Part shown: piece after piece, positions 13,358 through 24,888 of the stretch
Numbering within the stretch: position 1 is the first letter of the stretch
Layout of the letters: every line of letters starts with the position of its first letter
Position numbers and translations under genes: made by a program
The notes under the pieces: model-generated
Database searches by the model: none
Seen by the model: only the letters and a program-made list of their open reading frames with translations
Told to the model about the DNA's origin: nothing
Source: Epiperipatus broadwayi
Taxonomy: Eukaryota > Onychophora > Udeonychophora > Euonychophora > Peripatidae
Direction: 5' to 3'
Assembly (NCBI GenBank): GCA_028023455.1
Contig: JAQFVV010012418.1
Coordinates: forward strand, 7,001,244-7,065,243
Length of the DNA: 64,000 nt

Positions 13358-13633
13358 TTTAAAATATTGAAGAATGAACTCATAGGATCAAAGAATATAT
13401 TTTACACAAATTACCTACAACCCTAGTGATTATTTGTCAGAAGGCTTTTAAAATAATAATCCATAATGACCTGTACAGAGTTTCCCTAAATTTGCTTTAA
13501 AATATTGAAGAATGAACTCATAGGATCAAAGAATATATTTTACACAAATTACCTACAACCCTAGTGATTATTTGTCAGAAGGCTTTTAAAATAATAATCC
13601 ATAATGACCTGTACAGAGTTTCCCTAAATTTGC
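13358..13633. repeat. Perfect 138-bp tandem duplication
   Basis: 13,358-13,495 is repeated base for base at 13,496-13,633. The unit begins TTTAAAATATTGAAG and ends CCCTAAATTTGC. I see no differences between copies, so the event is recent or the copies are kept homogeneous. It holds no coding frame. Confidence 0.92.
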
Positions 13634-14005
13634 TTTTAAATGTCAGGAGACAAATTTCTCCCCAAGAACCCATTCTTAATGCCACTAGACAATTCCCTTA
13701 CTCTGAATAAAGAAGTGAACAATATAATAATTATGTTTTAAATTAGGAAAATGTTTTACATTTATTAACTCCCCCCTTTTCTACTTAATATAGTGTTTGT
13801 GACAGACAGGCTACAAAATAATAAATAATTGTTTAACTAGAATTTACCAGATAATCTAACTTTAAATAATATTTAATTTCTAAATAAATATTTTATACAA
13901 TATTTCATTTCTAAATAAATTTTATGTCTGTAGTTTTACAAAAACATATTGCAAAACAAAAATACCTACCTATACATAGTTTTTGTTTGTGTAATATATA
14001 TATAT

Positions 14006-16148
14006 TGTAACGATATATAAATATGTCGTTACATTAATTAAAATAAAAACTTAAAAGTTCGCAAATAAAAGGAAAAAACTAAACGCTAAAATTAAAACAT
14101 TGTTAAACGTGTATACATTCGCACAGATGTTAAACTTTAAAAATATTTTTTTTTTCATAAACAAAAAAAAAAAGGTATTTGAATGTATTTTTTTTAAATA
14201 AAAAAATACAAGATTGAAATATAAAAATATTTTAATAAAAAAAAATAACGTAAGTTAAAATAAAAGCAGGTATTAATTAATTCCTGTAATCTATAAAAGG
14301 AAATGATTGTTTATTAATTATCTAAAAGCTGTTTAATTAAAAAGTCAGATGGAAAGTTAGATAAGAGAAGAAAGAGATTTTAGCTTGACAAATGGAAGCA
14401 CTAAGCCTTGGCCCGGACCATAACGAAAAAACAGATTAGTGACGTTTTGTTCAGTGAATCCTTGTGGATGATATAAAAAGAAAAAAATATTGAGTTAGAG
14501 AGCTTTTTCCAACTTGATTTTGGTGGGTCTGGCGACAAGACGCACTTGTCGTCCTCACTCACTTATTTAAAAATGCAAAGACTGTGATACCAGGACAGAA
14601 CCAGCAACTGCCACCTCCAAAACATCAGACCGGTCTTCCAGGAAAGTCTGCGTGGGAATTGCCAACGGGAACAGGGACTTCTCTACCGTAAGCAATAGAA
14701 CTGAACAATTGTTAAAATCATAACCTTAATTAAGAACTTTAAAGATTGCTAAGTAAATTTAAATTTTATAAAAAGGAACTTTTCTCTGACTTATGTGTCA
14801 ACTAAATTGATAATGTGATATTTTATATATGTGTGCGTTTGATAAAAAAAAAAAAAATCATTTCCATTTATTATTTATTGTATTGATATTTATTGTTTAA
14901 ATTTTAAATGAGGTAATTTCAAGTTGTTTATAGACGCTTGCATGGATTCGTTTGCGGTTAATTATATTTTGGTTTTCATATTTGATCAAAATATATAGAC
15001 ATTCGATAAATAATGATACCTTACGGTGAGTATCTAAAATGTATTTATTCGGATGTCTTTTAAGTTATTGGTGACAACGCAAGTATCTTATGGTGAATAC
15101 TATTGGGTTACTTATAAGTTTCCCTCTGCGATTGTCGGTATCAATAATTTTGTATTTTGATCGTTTATGTTTATTTTGAAATGTTTTTGACCGTGGAATC
15201 TATGTAATCGATCTATACCCAACATTTTTAAATAAATCTGTGCGAACGTATATAAATGTTAAAATTAAGTCGGGCGCGAATGGCTATATAGTTTTGTAAA
15301 GTTGTATTAAGGGAGGGTAATCTTAGGTTATTCATTTCGTAGTTGAATTGGTTCAATGGATTGGATATATTTGTGTAATTAGTAAATGTAGTATGAGATC
15401 CGCTACGGGCAGGATTATAGATATACGCCACACACCCTCTGTTTGCCTATGGATGGGTTTGTAAGTCGGCAGAAGACCGCAGTCCATTCCTATGGAGTTT
15501 TTAGTTTATTGATCTACTTGCCCACAGATGTCACATTCCTGTTGGTGGAGAGTCAATGTCTTCTCTATTTCTACTTATTGTTCAGATGTACATTCCTGAC
15601 AATATAGTATTTTGTGTTGTCGTATCATGCTACATTGAATACATGAATGTATCAGATGGATTGGCGCCAGTTGATTGCGAAATTTGTTGCCTAAGGTTAA
15701 ATCAGGGAAGAATATTTTCCTTTCAAATGCAGACCTATGTAGTCCATTCATACTCGACCCTCTAAATAAAATATTAAACATTATAGCAAGCTATTTTAAA
15801 TGTAAAATTAAAAATTAAGATAAAAATCTAAATGTTAAACTTATTCCTCGAATTTAGAATGATTTTATATGTGCGTAAATAAATATTTTTCTGTGTTAAT
15901 TTCTGGCAGTGGCTTTTATTATTTTATTCTTTTATATTTAAGATATAAAATTTATAGATTTTTATCTCGGCGTCTCCGCTGAGCTAGTGACAATGGGCTA
16001 ACGATCTAAATATGTAAATAAAGTGGAATCCTAACAGCGCGTATCTGCCTACTTTATAAATTTTTCTAGGCTCAAATGCCTAGATGGCGCCCTTTGGTAG
16101 TGCGGTGCGGTGCGATGCGATCTCCCACTTCGTTTGGATCGTTATAAT
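14006..16148 (+). repeat. Giant LTR, 5' copy
   Basis: Begins TGTAACGATATATAAA. A possible core promoter GATGATATAAAAAG lies near 14,469-14,482. It differs from the 3' copy by about two substitutions (a C for T in GACAAGACGCAC near 14,542, a G for T in TCTCGGCGTCTCC near 15,973) and four small indels, including one extra CGGTG unit near 16,110. Short open frames on both strands recur identically in the 3' copy and match no family I know, so I treat them as non-coding. Confidence 0.92.
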
Positions 16149-16731
16149 TGGCGTCCCAAGTGTGGCCTTACCTCAGAGATTGACCCTGAGAAGGGGAATT
16201 GATGCTGAAATTTCCTATCTTGAATAAACACGAGTGCCCTGAGAATGTTAAAAATAAATGAAGCCCGTAATATTTTTTCTGAAATCAGAATATATTGTTT
16301 GTATTATATAAAGTTATGAATTTTGTGTAAAAAGTGCTGCCAGTAAGAAAAATTGCGCATATGTAAAGAGAAATACGAGGAATAAAAAGTAATAAATAAA
16401 ACGTAATAATAATTATAAATCATAATTTTTTTTAAAAAAAAGTCTTGTTAAATTAAAATCTAATCGTTCAACTTGCCTAAGTAATAGTTAAAGGTAGAAG
16501 AAATGAAACTTGGAAGGGAGGGGGCAGAAATTTAGCTGGTAGTAAGGAATCATCAGTCAATTTTTTTTTTATCATTATATTTGTAATTACTGTTTTGTCT
16601 TTTAAAAAAAAAAAAGTTTTGTCCTTTTGAAATTTCATATATAACAAATTTGTATAACGTAATTACTAACACTAAGTAAAGTCTTTTTTTTTTTTTAAAT
16701 GTTTTTTGTTTTTTGAGGAAGTTTACTGATA
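16149..16731 (+). other. Internal region of the giant-LTR element
   Basis: A 583-bp region with no coding frame. TGGCGTCCCAAGTGTGG at its start fits the position of a primer-binding site; I could not assign the tRNA. A purine-rich GGAAGGGAGGGGGCAG at about 16,513-16,528 resembles a polypurine tract, but it lies about 200 bp before the 3' LTR, farther than usual. Confidence 0.7.
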
Positions 16732-18870
16732 TGTAACGATATATAAATATGTCGTTACATTAATTTAAAATAAAAACTTAAAAGTTCGCAAATAAAAGGA
16801 AAAAAACTAAACGCTAAAATTAAAACATTGTTAAACGTGTATACATTCGCACAGATGTTAAACTTTAAAAATATTTTTTTTTTCATAAACAAAAAAAAAA
16901 GGTATTTGAATGTATTTTTTTTAAATAAAAAAATACAAGATTGAAATATAAAAATATTTTAATAAAAAAAAATAACGTAAGTTAAAATAAAAGCAGGTAT
17001 TAATTAATTCCTGTAATCTATAAAAGGAAATGATTGTTTATTAATTATCTAAAAGCTGTTTAATTAAAAAGTCAGATGGAAAGTTAGATAAGAGAAGAAA
17101 GAGATTTTAGCTTGACAAATGGAAGCACTAAGCCTTGGCCCGGACCATAACGAAAAAACAGATTAGTGACGTTTTGTTCAGTGAATCCTTGTGGATGATA
17201 TAAAAAGAAAAAAATATTGAGTTAGAGAGCTTTTTCCAACTTGATTTTGGTGGGTCTGGCGACAAGATGCACTTGTCGTCCTCACTCACTTATTTAAAAA
17301 TGCAAAGACTGTGATACCAGGACAGAACCAGCAACTGCCACCTCCAAAACATCAGACCGGTCTTCCAGGAAAGTCTGCGTGGGAATTGCCAACGGGAACA
17401 GGGACTTCTCTACCGTAAGCAATAGAACTGAACAATTGTTAAAATCATAACCTTAATTAAGAACTTTAAAGATTGCTAAGTAAATTTAAATTTTATAAAA
17501 AGGAACTTTTCTCTGACTTATGTGTCAACTAAATTGATAATGTGATATTTTATATATGTGTGCGTTTGATAAAAAAAAAAAAAATCATTTCCATTTATTA
17601 TTTATTGTATTGATATTTATTGTTTAAATTTTAAATGAGGTAATTTCAAGTTGTTTATAGACGCTTGCATGGATTCGTTTGCGGTTAATTATATTTTGGT
17701 TTTCATATTTGATCAAAATATATAGACATTCGATAAATAATGATACCTTACGGTGAGTATCTAAAATGTATTTATTCGGATGTCTTTTAAGTTATTGGTG
17801 ACAACGCAAGTATCTTATGGTGAATACTATTGGGTTACTTATAAGTTTCCCTCTGCGATTGTCGGTATCAATAATTTTGTATTTTGATCGTTTATGTTTA
17901 TTTTGAAATGTTTTTGACCGTGGAATCTATGTAATCGATCTATACCCAACATTTTTAAATAAATCTGTGCGAACGTATATAAATGTTAAAATTAAGTCGG
18001 GCGCGAATGGCTATATAGTTTTGTAAAGTTGTATTAAGGGAGGGTAATCTTAGGTTATTCATTTCGTAGTTGAATTGGTTCAATGGATTGGATATATTTG
18101 TGTAATTAGTAAATGTAGTATGAGATCCGCTACGGGCAGGATTATAGATATACGCCACACACCCTCTGTTTGCCTATGGATGGGTTTGTAAGTCGGCAGA
18201 AGACCGCAGTCCATTCCTATGGAGTTTTTAGTTTATTGATCTACTTGCCCACAGATGTCACATTCCTGTTGGTGGAGAGTCAATGTCTTCTCTATTTCTA
18301 CTTATTGTTCAGATGTACATTCCTGACAATATAGTATTTTGTGTTGTCGTATCATGCTACATTGAATACATGAATGTATCAGATGGATTGGCGCCAGTTG
18401 ATTGCGAAATTTGTTGCCTAAGGTTAAATCAGGGAAGAATATTTTCCTTTCAAATGCAGACCTATGTAGTCCATTCATACTCGACCCTCTAAATAAAATA
18501 TTAAACATTATAGCAAGCTATTTTAAATGTAAAATTAAAAATTAAGATAAAAATCTAAATGTTAAACTTATTCCTCGAATTTAGAATGATTTTATATGTG
18601 CGTAAATAAATATTTTTCTGTGTTAATTTCTGGCAGTGGCTTTTATTATTTTATTCTTTTATATTTAAGATATAAAATTTATAGATTTTTATCTCGGCTT
18701 CTCCGCTGAGCTAGTGACAATGGGCTAACGATCTAAATATGTAAATAAAGTGGAATCCTAACAGCGCGTATCTGCCTACTTTATAAATTTTTCTAGGCTC
18801 AAATGCCTAGATGGCGCCCTTTGGTAGTGCGGTGCGATGCGATCTCCCACTTCGTTTGGATCGTTATAAT
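16732..18870 (+). repeat. Giant LTR, 3' copy
   Basis: Base-for-base equivalent of 14,006-16,148 apart from the few differences listed there. It ends GGATCGTTATAAT and runs straight into (AT)n flank. The near identity of the pair points to a recent insertion or to gene conversion between the copies. Confidence 0.92.
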
Positions 18871-19147
18871 ATATATATATGCATATATACATAGCAAAAT
18901 ATTGCAATGTCAATGGTACCTAACAAAAGAAAATCCATTTGATAAAAGTATTTTAAAAATCAGCTACAAGAGTTGAACCCAATACACAAATAAGAAAACA
19001 AATAAACAGAATTTCTAAGTGAAATAAAAATGCTAACACAAGGCAAAACTCTCCATACAGTAGCACCACTCAATACAAGCCAAAGTAATCAATGGATGCA
19101 AGGCGATTTGTGCTTAAAATCCCAATCTAAGATTTACTCATCCAATA

Positions 19148-19188
19148 CCCCCAGACTAGTTTCTAACTAGTGGCTTTTATCAGTGAGG
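19148..19188 (-). ncRNA. Hammerhead-like ribozyme motif (copy 1)
   Basis: On the minus strand: CCTCA, CTGATAA, then a stem II region, GAAAC, TA, GTC, TGGGGG. Stem I can form CCUCA with UGGGG (one G-U). The core box has A where G8 (CTGATGA) is expected, and stem II is disturbed, so it is probably inactive. Confidence 0.55.
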
Positions 19189-19269
19189 AGCCTTGAATCT
19201 GAGAGCACTACACCTAGTTCTTAGGATTTAATGCAACCCTTCAGTAGCCACCTTTTATCTTTTTAGGTT

Positions 19270-19309
19270 CATCATAGATGAAAACCACAAGCTAGAAACT
19301 AGTCTGGAG
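19270..19309 (+). ncRNA. Hammerhead-like ribozyme motif (copy 2)
   Basis: Order seen: CATCA, TAGATGA (from CTGATGA by two changes), AAACCACAAGCTA, GAAAC, TA, GTC, TGGAG. The last two elements and GATGA agree with a type I hammerhead. Its inverted partner (copy 1) retains CTGAT, so between the two the full CTGATGA box can be inferred for their ancestor. Confidence 0.55.
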
Positions 19310-19629
19310 ATATTGGATGAGTAGGTGCTAGATAGGGATTTTATGCACAAACCTTCTTGCATCCATTGATTACTTTTGACTTGCACTTAGTGGTGCTACT
19401 GTATAAAGAGTTTTGCCTCTGTGTCACAGTTTGTGTAAGCAATAAGAAAGGTGATCATGTGATGAAATAAAAGTGTTTTAAAATAATGTATTCCTTATTC
19501 CTTTTCTAGATGTAAATAGAAAATGAAACCGCATACATTTATACAATTTCTAGATTTAACAAAAAATTAAATTAAAAAAACACACACTTGTTTGAAAGTT
19601 TGTGAAGATGGCATTTTAGTAGTTATTAT

Positions 19630-20096
19630 ATGTTGGATTATTTCTGTCATCTAATATTGATGTCTTTAGAAAAATTTCAAATTTCATTTTAACTTTCCCA
19701 AGTACATCAATTGTTTTAAAAACACACAGATTATTATATAACAAAATATTTTAAATTATATTATTCTCCTCTTCCTCAGGTGTTGCTGACCTGACTAGAG
19801 ACAATACTAGCATGGGAATCAAAAATGTATCTTTAGATTCATGAATATTTAATTTAATTCAGTTAGTTAGAATATTACCTTAAATTCAATGCACAAATCT
19901 AATTCCATGCTAATATTGTCACTGGGTTAGGCCAGTAACACCTAAAAAGAGAGAAGAATATCATTTGAAACATTATGTTATCTACTAACTGTGTGCTATT
20001 ACAAATAGTTAATGTATTTGGAAAGTTTCAATAAAGTACAAATTTTTCTAAAGACATTCACTATTTAATATTAAATGATGAAAATAATCCCAAATG
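19630..20096. repeat. Foldback (long inverted repeat) element
   Basis: A palindromic structure of about 470 bp. GGATTATTTCTGTCATC near 19,634 pairs with GATGAAAATAATCC near 20,077. GATGTCTTTAGAAAAATTT near 19,659 pairs with the inverse near 20,044. AGGTGTTGCTGACCTGAC near 19,779 pairs with the inverse GGCCAGTAACACCT near 19,931. The arms are imperfect (decayed). No coding frame. It is either a foldback/MITE-like DNA element or an inverted dimer of another repeat. Confidence 0.7.
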
Positions 20097-21910
20097 TAAT
20101 TACATTTTTACCCTGCTTAGTGTGGATAATTGGTCCAAGCAATAATATCACATTAAGAATGTACATTATATGCTTTTGTAAACTGCGCTATGTGTATTAC
20201 GCAAGTATGCACTTAAAACATGAATGTATATATGATAATGCAACTTAAATTTATGTAAAAAATAGTTATCTTAAAGTTGTTCCTTCCGATGATCCATTCA
20301 TCAATCATAATTATGTAATTTTCTGAATCATGAATTGTTTATTCTAAATCCTGTTGTTGTCTTCTAAATCCTTGGAGGAACTTGGTTTTTTTGGAGGAGT
20401 GCACACAATGGCTGAGAATCTAGAGAAAAAGTTTAAAATGGATAGTTAACATGCTTCTTGGATATTTTTATATATGGGATGCCGTGATTTTATGATTTTG
20501 AAAAGTTTGGGTACATCTATGATGGTTTGAGCACTTTGTTCTATTTTGTCTTTTTTTTTTTTAAAAATAGTGGAGATGATAAACATGGATAAACCTATAG
20601 AACAGATACCATGATTTCCATTTCTTTCCAATCAAGATATTCATTTCTGTTTGCAAGTTCAGAGATTTTCTTGATTTTTTCATGGTCATATTAGTTGCAC
20701 CTATGATTCTAATTGAAAATATATATAGGTTTAAACTTTTAAACAGAACCCCTAGAAAAAAAATGCATCTTAACTGCCCAAAAGTATAGAAAAATGAAAG
20801 AGAAAGTAAAAGTAAACTAGCAGTTAACAATTTTTTGTATTCTTCCATGCAAGTGTTTCTCATTGCCCTGAAAAAAAATCATGCTGAAGTTTTATTTTTT
20901 TCCCATGTGTGCTGCTATATTATATTAATTATATGAAATTATTTAGAATTATAAAAAAATATTTAATAACAACTTATTTAATTGATCACAAAGATTTGTT
21001 ATTTATCATTAGTATAAGAGTAGCAAAAGTAGCATACTGTACACTATCGAAACTACTTCAAATAAAAAGTCTGATGTATTAAAAAAAAAAAGTATCTAAT
21101 GCATTTTGTGTTTGCATATTATAGTCAATATTTAAGGCTTTTTTTAAATTACAATATGTACAATGCAGATAGAAATAAAAATCACTTTATATACAAATAT
21201 GTACACTAGCCGTGGCACTTTTTTTTTGTCATAAGACATGTTCTTTGAAATGACTTAAATTTTTTTCAATTAATGCAATTGAACTATTTAAATAAATATT
21301 AAAGGTGTGAATCTTTTCCAGCTTATTCTTATGTAAATTTGCATAAGTTTTTTTTAAAGAAAATACATTTACATTAACAGTCTAGACTAAAAAAAAAATT
21401 TCATTTTTTTTTCAGTTCTACATTTTTTTAATATACGATAACATTATGAGATGCTTTAAAATCAAGCAAATAGATTGTGTTAGTTTTAATTTAGATTTAA
21501 TAATTTTTGATCATAACAAGTTCAGTATTATGAAATCTTTTTTTTTCTTTTCCAAAAATAACAATTACAATAACTAAATTACAATATGATGATCATTATT
21601 TTTGCCATAAATAAAGTAGTTAGTAAAAATTCTAATCCATAAATGTGAGTAAATACAGTATATAGTTTTTAAATTTAATGTTCACATAATGTTGTAGTCT
21701 TTAAATTATGATTCTGATTATTTATTATACTGAATGAAACACTTTTTTTGGGCTATGTAATCATTAACGATGAAAATCTTTACTTTGGATATATCATTAA
21801 TGAAGAACTGTTTGTCTTGCAAAGATGCTGGTTGAAAATTAATCATTTTTTAAATTTATAATCAAAATATTCAACTATAAATAATTTCCTTCTTTTCTGA
21901 GCAAATGTAA

Positions 21911-22128
21911 TACACGACTGTTAATGAAAACATCCACAGAAAAATTAGTTTTTAAAAAATATTCAGCGAAATTATTGCTTATCATGCTTTCAATATAACA
22001 TGTACATCATATTCATGGCTTATAGTAATATGATATACATGTTATATCGAAAATCTGCTAGACAGTAAGCTGAAATTTAAAAAAAAAAACCTACCTTTTC
22101 TGTGGATGTTTTCATTAACAGTCATGTA
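21911..22128. mobile_element. MITE with 31-bp terminal inverted repeats and TA duplication
   Basis: Element 21,913-22,126 flanked by TA on both sides. The left terminus CACGACTGTTAATGAAAACA continues into TCCACAGAAAA. The right terminus, read inverted, is CATGACTGTTAATGAAAACA followed by the same TCCACAGAAAA. That is one mismatch in 31. A second inner inverted pair (ATATAACATGTACATCATAT and its inverse) means it is nearly a full hairpin. TA duplication fits a Tc1/mariner-type source, but no transposase is present. Confidence 0.82.
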
Positions 22129-22472
22129 ATCAAAATATTGTATACAGCACTAATATTGTGTATTATAAATAAACTATGTACTGTACAGTTTCAGTGTAAA
22201 AATGGCAATTTTGCTTTTGGATGACATAGCATTAATAACTATCCTATGATGTCACCAGCCTTACAAAATCGTCAGCCAAAAATTTTTTTTACGATCGTTA
22301 AAATGAATAATCGATTGTAAATCAAAATAGTGGGTACAAATTGATGATGATTGCTATTGTAAATCCTCACATAAAGGACAAATGCTGAGTGGGGTATAAG
22401 TGTACTACATGTAATCAATTATTGATATATTATTAGTAAGACAATTTATTGATAATAAAATAATATACTTAC

Positions 22473-22552
22473 CCAAGACATTTAGATTCATAATTGATTT
22501 TGACACTAGAAGAAGTTGAAGTATCAGTCAGTTCAACTTTAGAAGTTATTTT
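22473..22552 (-). CDS. ITGB: Integrin beta, internal exon E (beta-I to hybrid domain)
   Basis: An 80-bp exon reading KITSKVELTDTSTS, then SSVKINYESKCL plus two bases of a glycine codon. It follows exon D in frame (NQYE then KITSKVEL) and returns the chain to the hybrid domain. The K-C-L cysteine matches the conserved hybrid-domain cysteine. The acceptor TTTAG ends at 22,553 and the donor GTAAGT begins at 22,472. It ends in phase 2, the only non-zero phase among the junctions seen. Confidence 0.93.
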
Positions 22553-23229
22553 CTAAATTTAAAATTATAAATACATATTTTATTCATATAAAAAAGATTT
22601 ACATATTAAATAAATTTTATTTGCTCAAAAAATTATTTACAATTAAAATAAGAGATTCCTATATACAAAATTTAATACAATCATAAAACAACCAAAACAA
22701 ATAGTAATAAATGTTAAATAAATATTATTGTGAATTAATAATAAAAAAATGATGGTGCTAGATATTTAGAAAAAAAAATTGAAATAGTTAATACATAGGA
22801 ATGTTTGCAAGAATTAAACTGACAAGCATATTGACATGACAAGCAAAGATGTAATTTGTTAACAACTGGATAATAATTCCACCCTTTTTTCGTATTGCAG
22901 AAATAAGCTTCTTTCTGATATCAAAATGTTGATTTAAACTTTTGAAATTTTTATTCTCTTCTATACCTTCCCTTGCCAATTCACAATTATATTTTTTTAT
23001 ATCGTTATTAATTAATATCATTTTACAAAACTCTCAATATTTATTTCTTCATAATGGATTGTTAACAAAACTCCAAATATTCAATTCTTCTTAATAAATT
23101 AAAAGAATTGAAATATTCGATGTTTTGTAAAATGCTGAGTAAAAGAATTAATAACAATACAAAAAAATATGGTGAATTGGCAGGAAAAGCTATAAAAGAG
23201 AATAAAAATCTCAAAAATATAAAATAACA

Positions 23230-24888
23230 TTTTCGTATCAGAAGGAAAGTTATTTGTGCAATAAGAAGAAAAATGGAAATAATGCTAAACAAAGATGACT
23301 TAAAATGTTAGAAAGAATTCTGTAAAGAATTAATACTAATAAATAATAAAAAAACATAATATCTTCTATAGCATTTTAAATGAAACTTGCAATTACATCT
23401 ATGAAAAAAAGCTCCATTGAATTGTGGAATTATAAGCAATATTTTAAAACAAACAAGTGAAGAAATAAAAAATTTATTGGCAAAGTTATATACTAAATAT
23501 CTAAATGATAAGATATACTAGGTAATTCACAGAGGCAAAACTCTCCATACAGTAGTGCCAATAAGTACAAGCCAGAGTAATCAATGGATGCAGGAAAGTT
23601 TGTGCATAAAATCCCTACTGTATGGAGAGTTTTGCCTATGTGATAAACAACTTGTGTAAGCATAAAGAATGGTGATCATGTGATGTTTGATAGTTTAATA
23701 CTAGGTAATTGGAAGAATGTAATAGTAATATTGATATTAAAAAATGATAAAAAAATATTAAAAATTACAAACCTATCACTCTTTTATCAGTTTTGCACAA
23801 AATCTTTACCACGATAATTACAATTTGTTTACAATTTAACGAACCAAAAACAAAAAAAAAAACAAGTTGGATCTAAGTAATTTTAGCATAATGGATCTTA
23901 TCCAAGTATTGAGAAAAGTTATAGAAAGGATCAATGAATATGAGATGCTATTATTGAATTTATAGATTATAAAAGGCATTTGATTCTATAAGCATTTCTA
24001 CAATGATTAAAGCATTGGATCATCAAGATATAGATTTGGAATATTATTATATTCTGAAAAATATTTATCAAATGAAACAGCTATAATTTAATTATAGGGT
24101 AATACCAAGAAAATTAACATTTATACAACTGCATGAGAGGGAGATTCCATATAAAAAATATTTTGTAGATTAAAATGTAAAGTTAAAAGACTAAAAGTAT
24201 ATGAAGATTATTTAAATCATATAGATTTTATGATGGTGTGACTGTTTTTTTACAAATAATGCTTCAGAGCTTCAGAAAATGTTCAGATAAAAGTAAGATT
24301 AAAGATAAATGCTAAAAAGACTAAAATAATGTTCAATAGATTTTTTTCAGAAAAAAAGATTCATAATTATGAATTAGAAAAAGTTAATAACTACAATACC
24401 TTGCTCAGATTATTAATATAGATGAACACAAAATGAATGAAATTAATCTAGAATTAAATTTGAATAAAGGTTTTTTGTAAAAATAATTTAAATTAAAAGA
24501 AAATATGTGTTTGAAAAGGAAGGTTTTTAACAAATATTTTACCAGTTGTTACTTGTGGATCTAAGGCAGAGGAAGCGCAGACTTCAGATAGGTCAATCAT
24601 ATTAGAAATAATAAGAACAGATTGAAACAATATACATGAGTGAGAGAATTGACAGATATCACTAACATCATTCAAAGAATTAAGAAACTGAAATAAAACT
24701 GACTGAACATATTGCTAAAAGAGACAAAAGGGGGGGGGGGGGCAGTTGATGTCTTAAATACCATAAGTAAGACAGGTGGATGAGATAAGAAAATTTGCTG
24801 TTGTGTTATGGTTAAGAGAGGCTATGATCAGAAAAACTGGATTAGATTTGAACTTTCATCATGCAGTGGATTGATAATAATTAAAAAG
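23230..24888 (+). mobile_element. Decayed RTE-type LINE, same family as 4.2-5.4 kb
   Basis: Recognised by line-up with the 4-5 kb copy: AAAGCATTGGATCATCAAG recurs near 24,009, and CAGTGGATTGATAATAATT at the 3' end matches CATTGGATTGATAATGGTT. Translation pieces include LGNWKNVIVILILKND and NYKPITLLSVLHKIF, which are the entry to the reverse transcriptase, and later degraded RT blocks. Many stops and indels show it is old. The upstream part (23,230-23,510) is weaker. It is split by the 170-bp insertion at 23,528. Confidence 0.8.
23515..23710. mobile_element. Hammerhead-family element without core, 13-bp target duplication
   Basis: A 170-bp insertion (23,528-23,697) flanked by the exact 13-bp repeat ATACTAGGTAATT at 23,515-23,527 and 23,698-23,710. 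It begins CACAGAGGCAAAACTCTCCA and carries the inverse, TGGAGAGTTTTGCCT, at about 23,622. It ends with GTGATCATGTGATG plus a short tail. Both ends match the 19-kb element, but the middle with the ribozyme-like motifs is absent. It interrupts the RTE copy, so it is younger than that copy. Confidence 0.85.

Larger units (their letters stand above)
14006..18870 (+). mobile_element. Young giant-LTR, non-coding LTR retrotransposon derivative
   Basis: Two nearly identical direct repeats of 2,143 and 2,139 bp flank an internal region of only 583 bp. The element starts TGTAACGAT and ends ATCGTTATAAT, giving short imperfect inverted termini. It sits in an (AT)n tract, so the target duplication cannot be delimited. 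TGGCGTCCCAAG immediately after the first LTR looks like a primer-binding site. No gag or pol reading frame is present, so it is non-autonomous. A diverged relative lies at 37.7 kb. Confidence 0.9.
19021..19475. mobile_element. Hammerhead-type retroelement, inverted dimer, 12-bp target duplication
   Basis: The element (19,033-19,463, 431 bp) is flanked by GAAATAAAAATG at 19,021-19,032 and GAAATAAAAGTG at 19,464-19,475 (11 of 12 match). It is a large imperfect palindrome. The left arm has AGGCAAAACTCTCCATACAG at 19,042 and the right arm its inverse near 19,400-19,420. A hammerhead-like core lies in each arm, in opposite orientations. The right end is TGTGTAAGC, then GTGATCATGTGAT. The 23.5-kb element shares both ends. 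Confidence 0.8.
5930..22472 (-). other. Integrin beta intron between exons E and F
   Basis: A 16.5-kb intron holding several insertions listed separately: LTR-like sequence at 6.65-7.15 kb, a collapsed Gypsy element at 9.83-11.0 kb, a 138-bp tandem duplication at 13.36 kb, a giant-LTR element at 14.0-18.87 kb, a hammerhead-type element at 19.03 kb, a foldback element at 19.63 kb and a MITE at 21.91 kb. In 7,300-7,560 there is a GC-richer patch with a possible minus-strand TATA-like GGATAAATAG; in 8,200-9,500 I see nothing definable. 11,000-13,350 and 20,100-21,900 are plain AT-rich sequence. Confidence 0.75.

Noticed and set aside
13358-13633. Possible CRISPR-like or satellite array
   Set aside because: Only two identical 138-bp units without spacers; a simple tandem duplication in a eukaryotic intron.
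15556-15765. Short open frames on both strands, repeated identically at 18,283-18,492
   Set aside because: They lie within the giant LTRs and are duplicated only because the LTR is. No recognisable domain.
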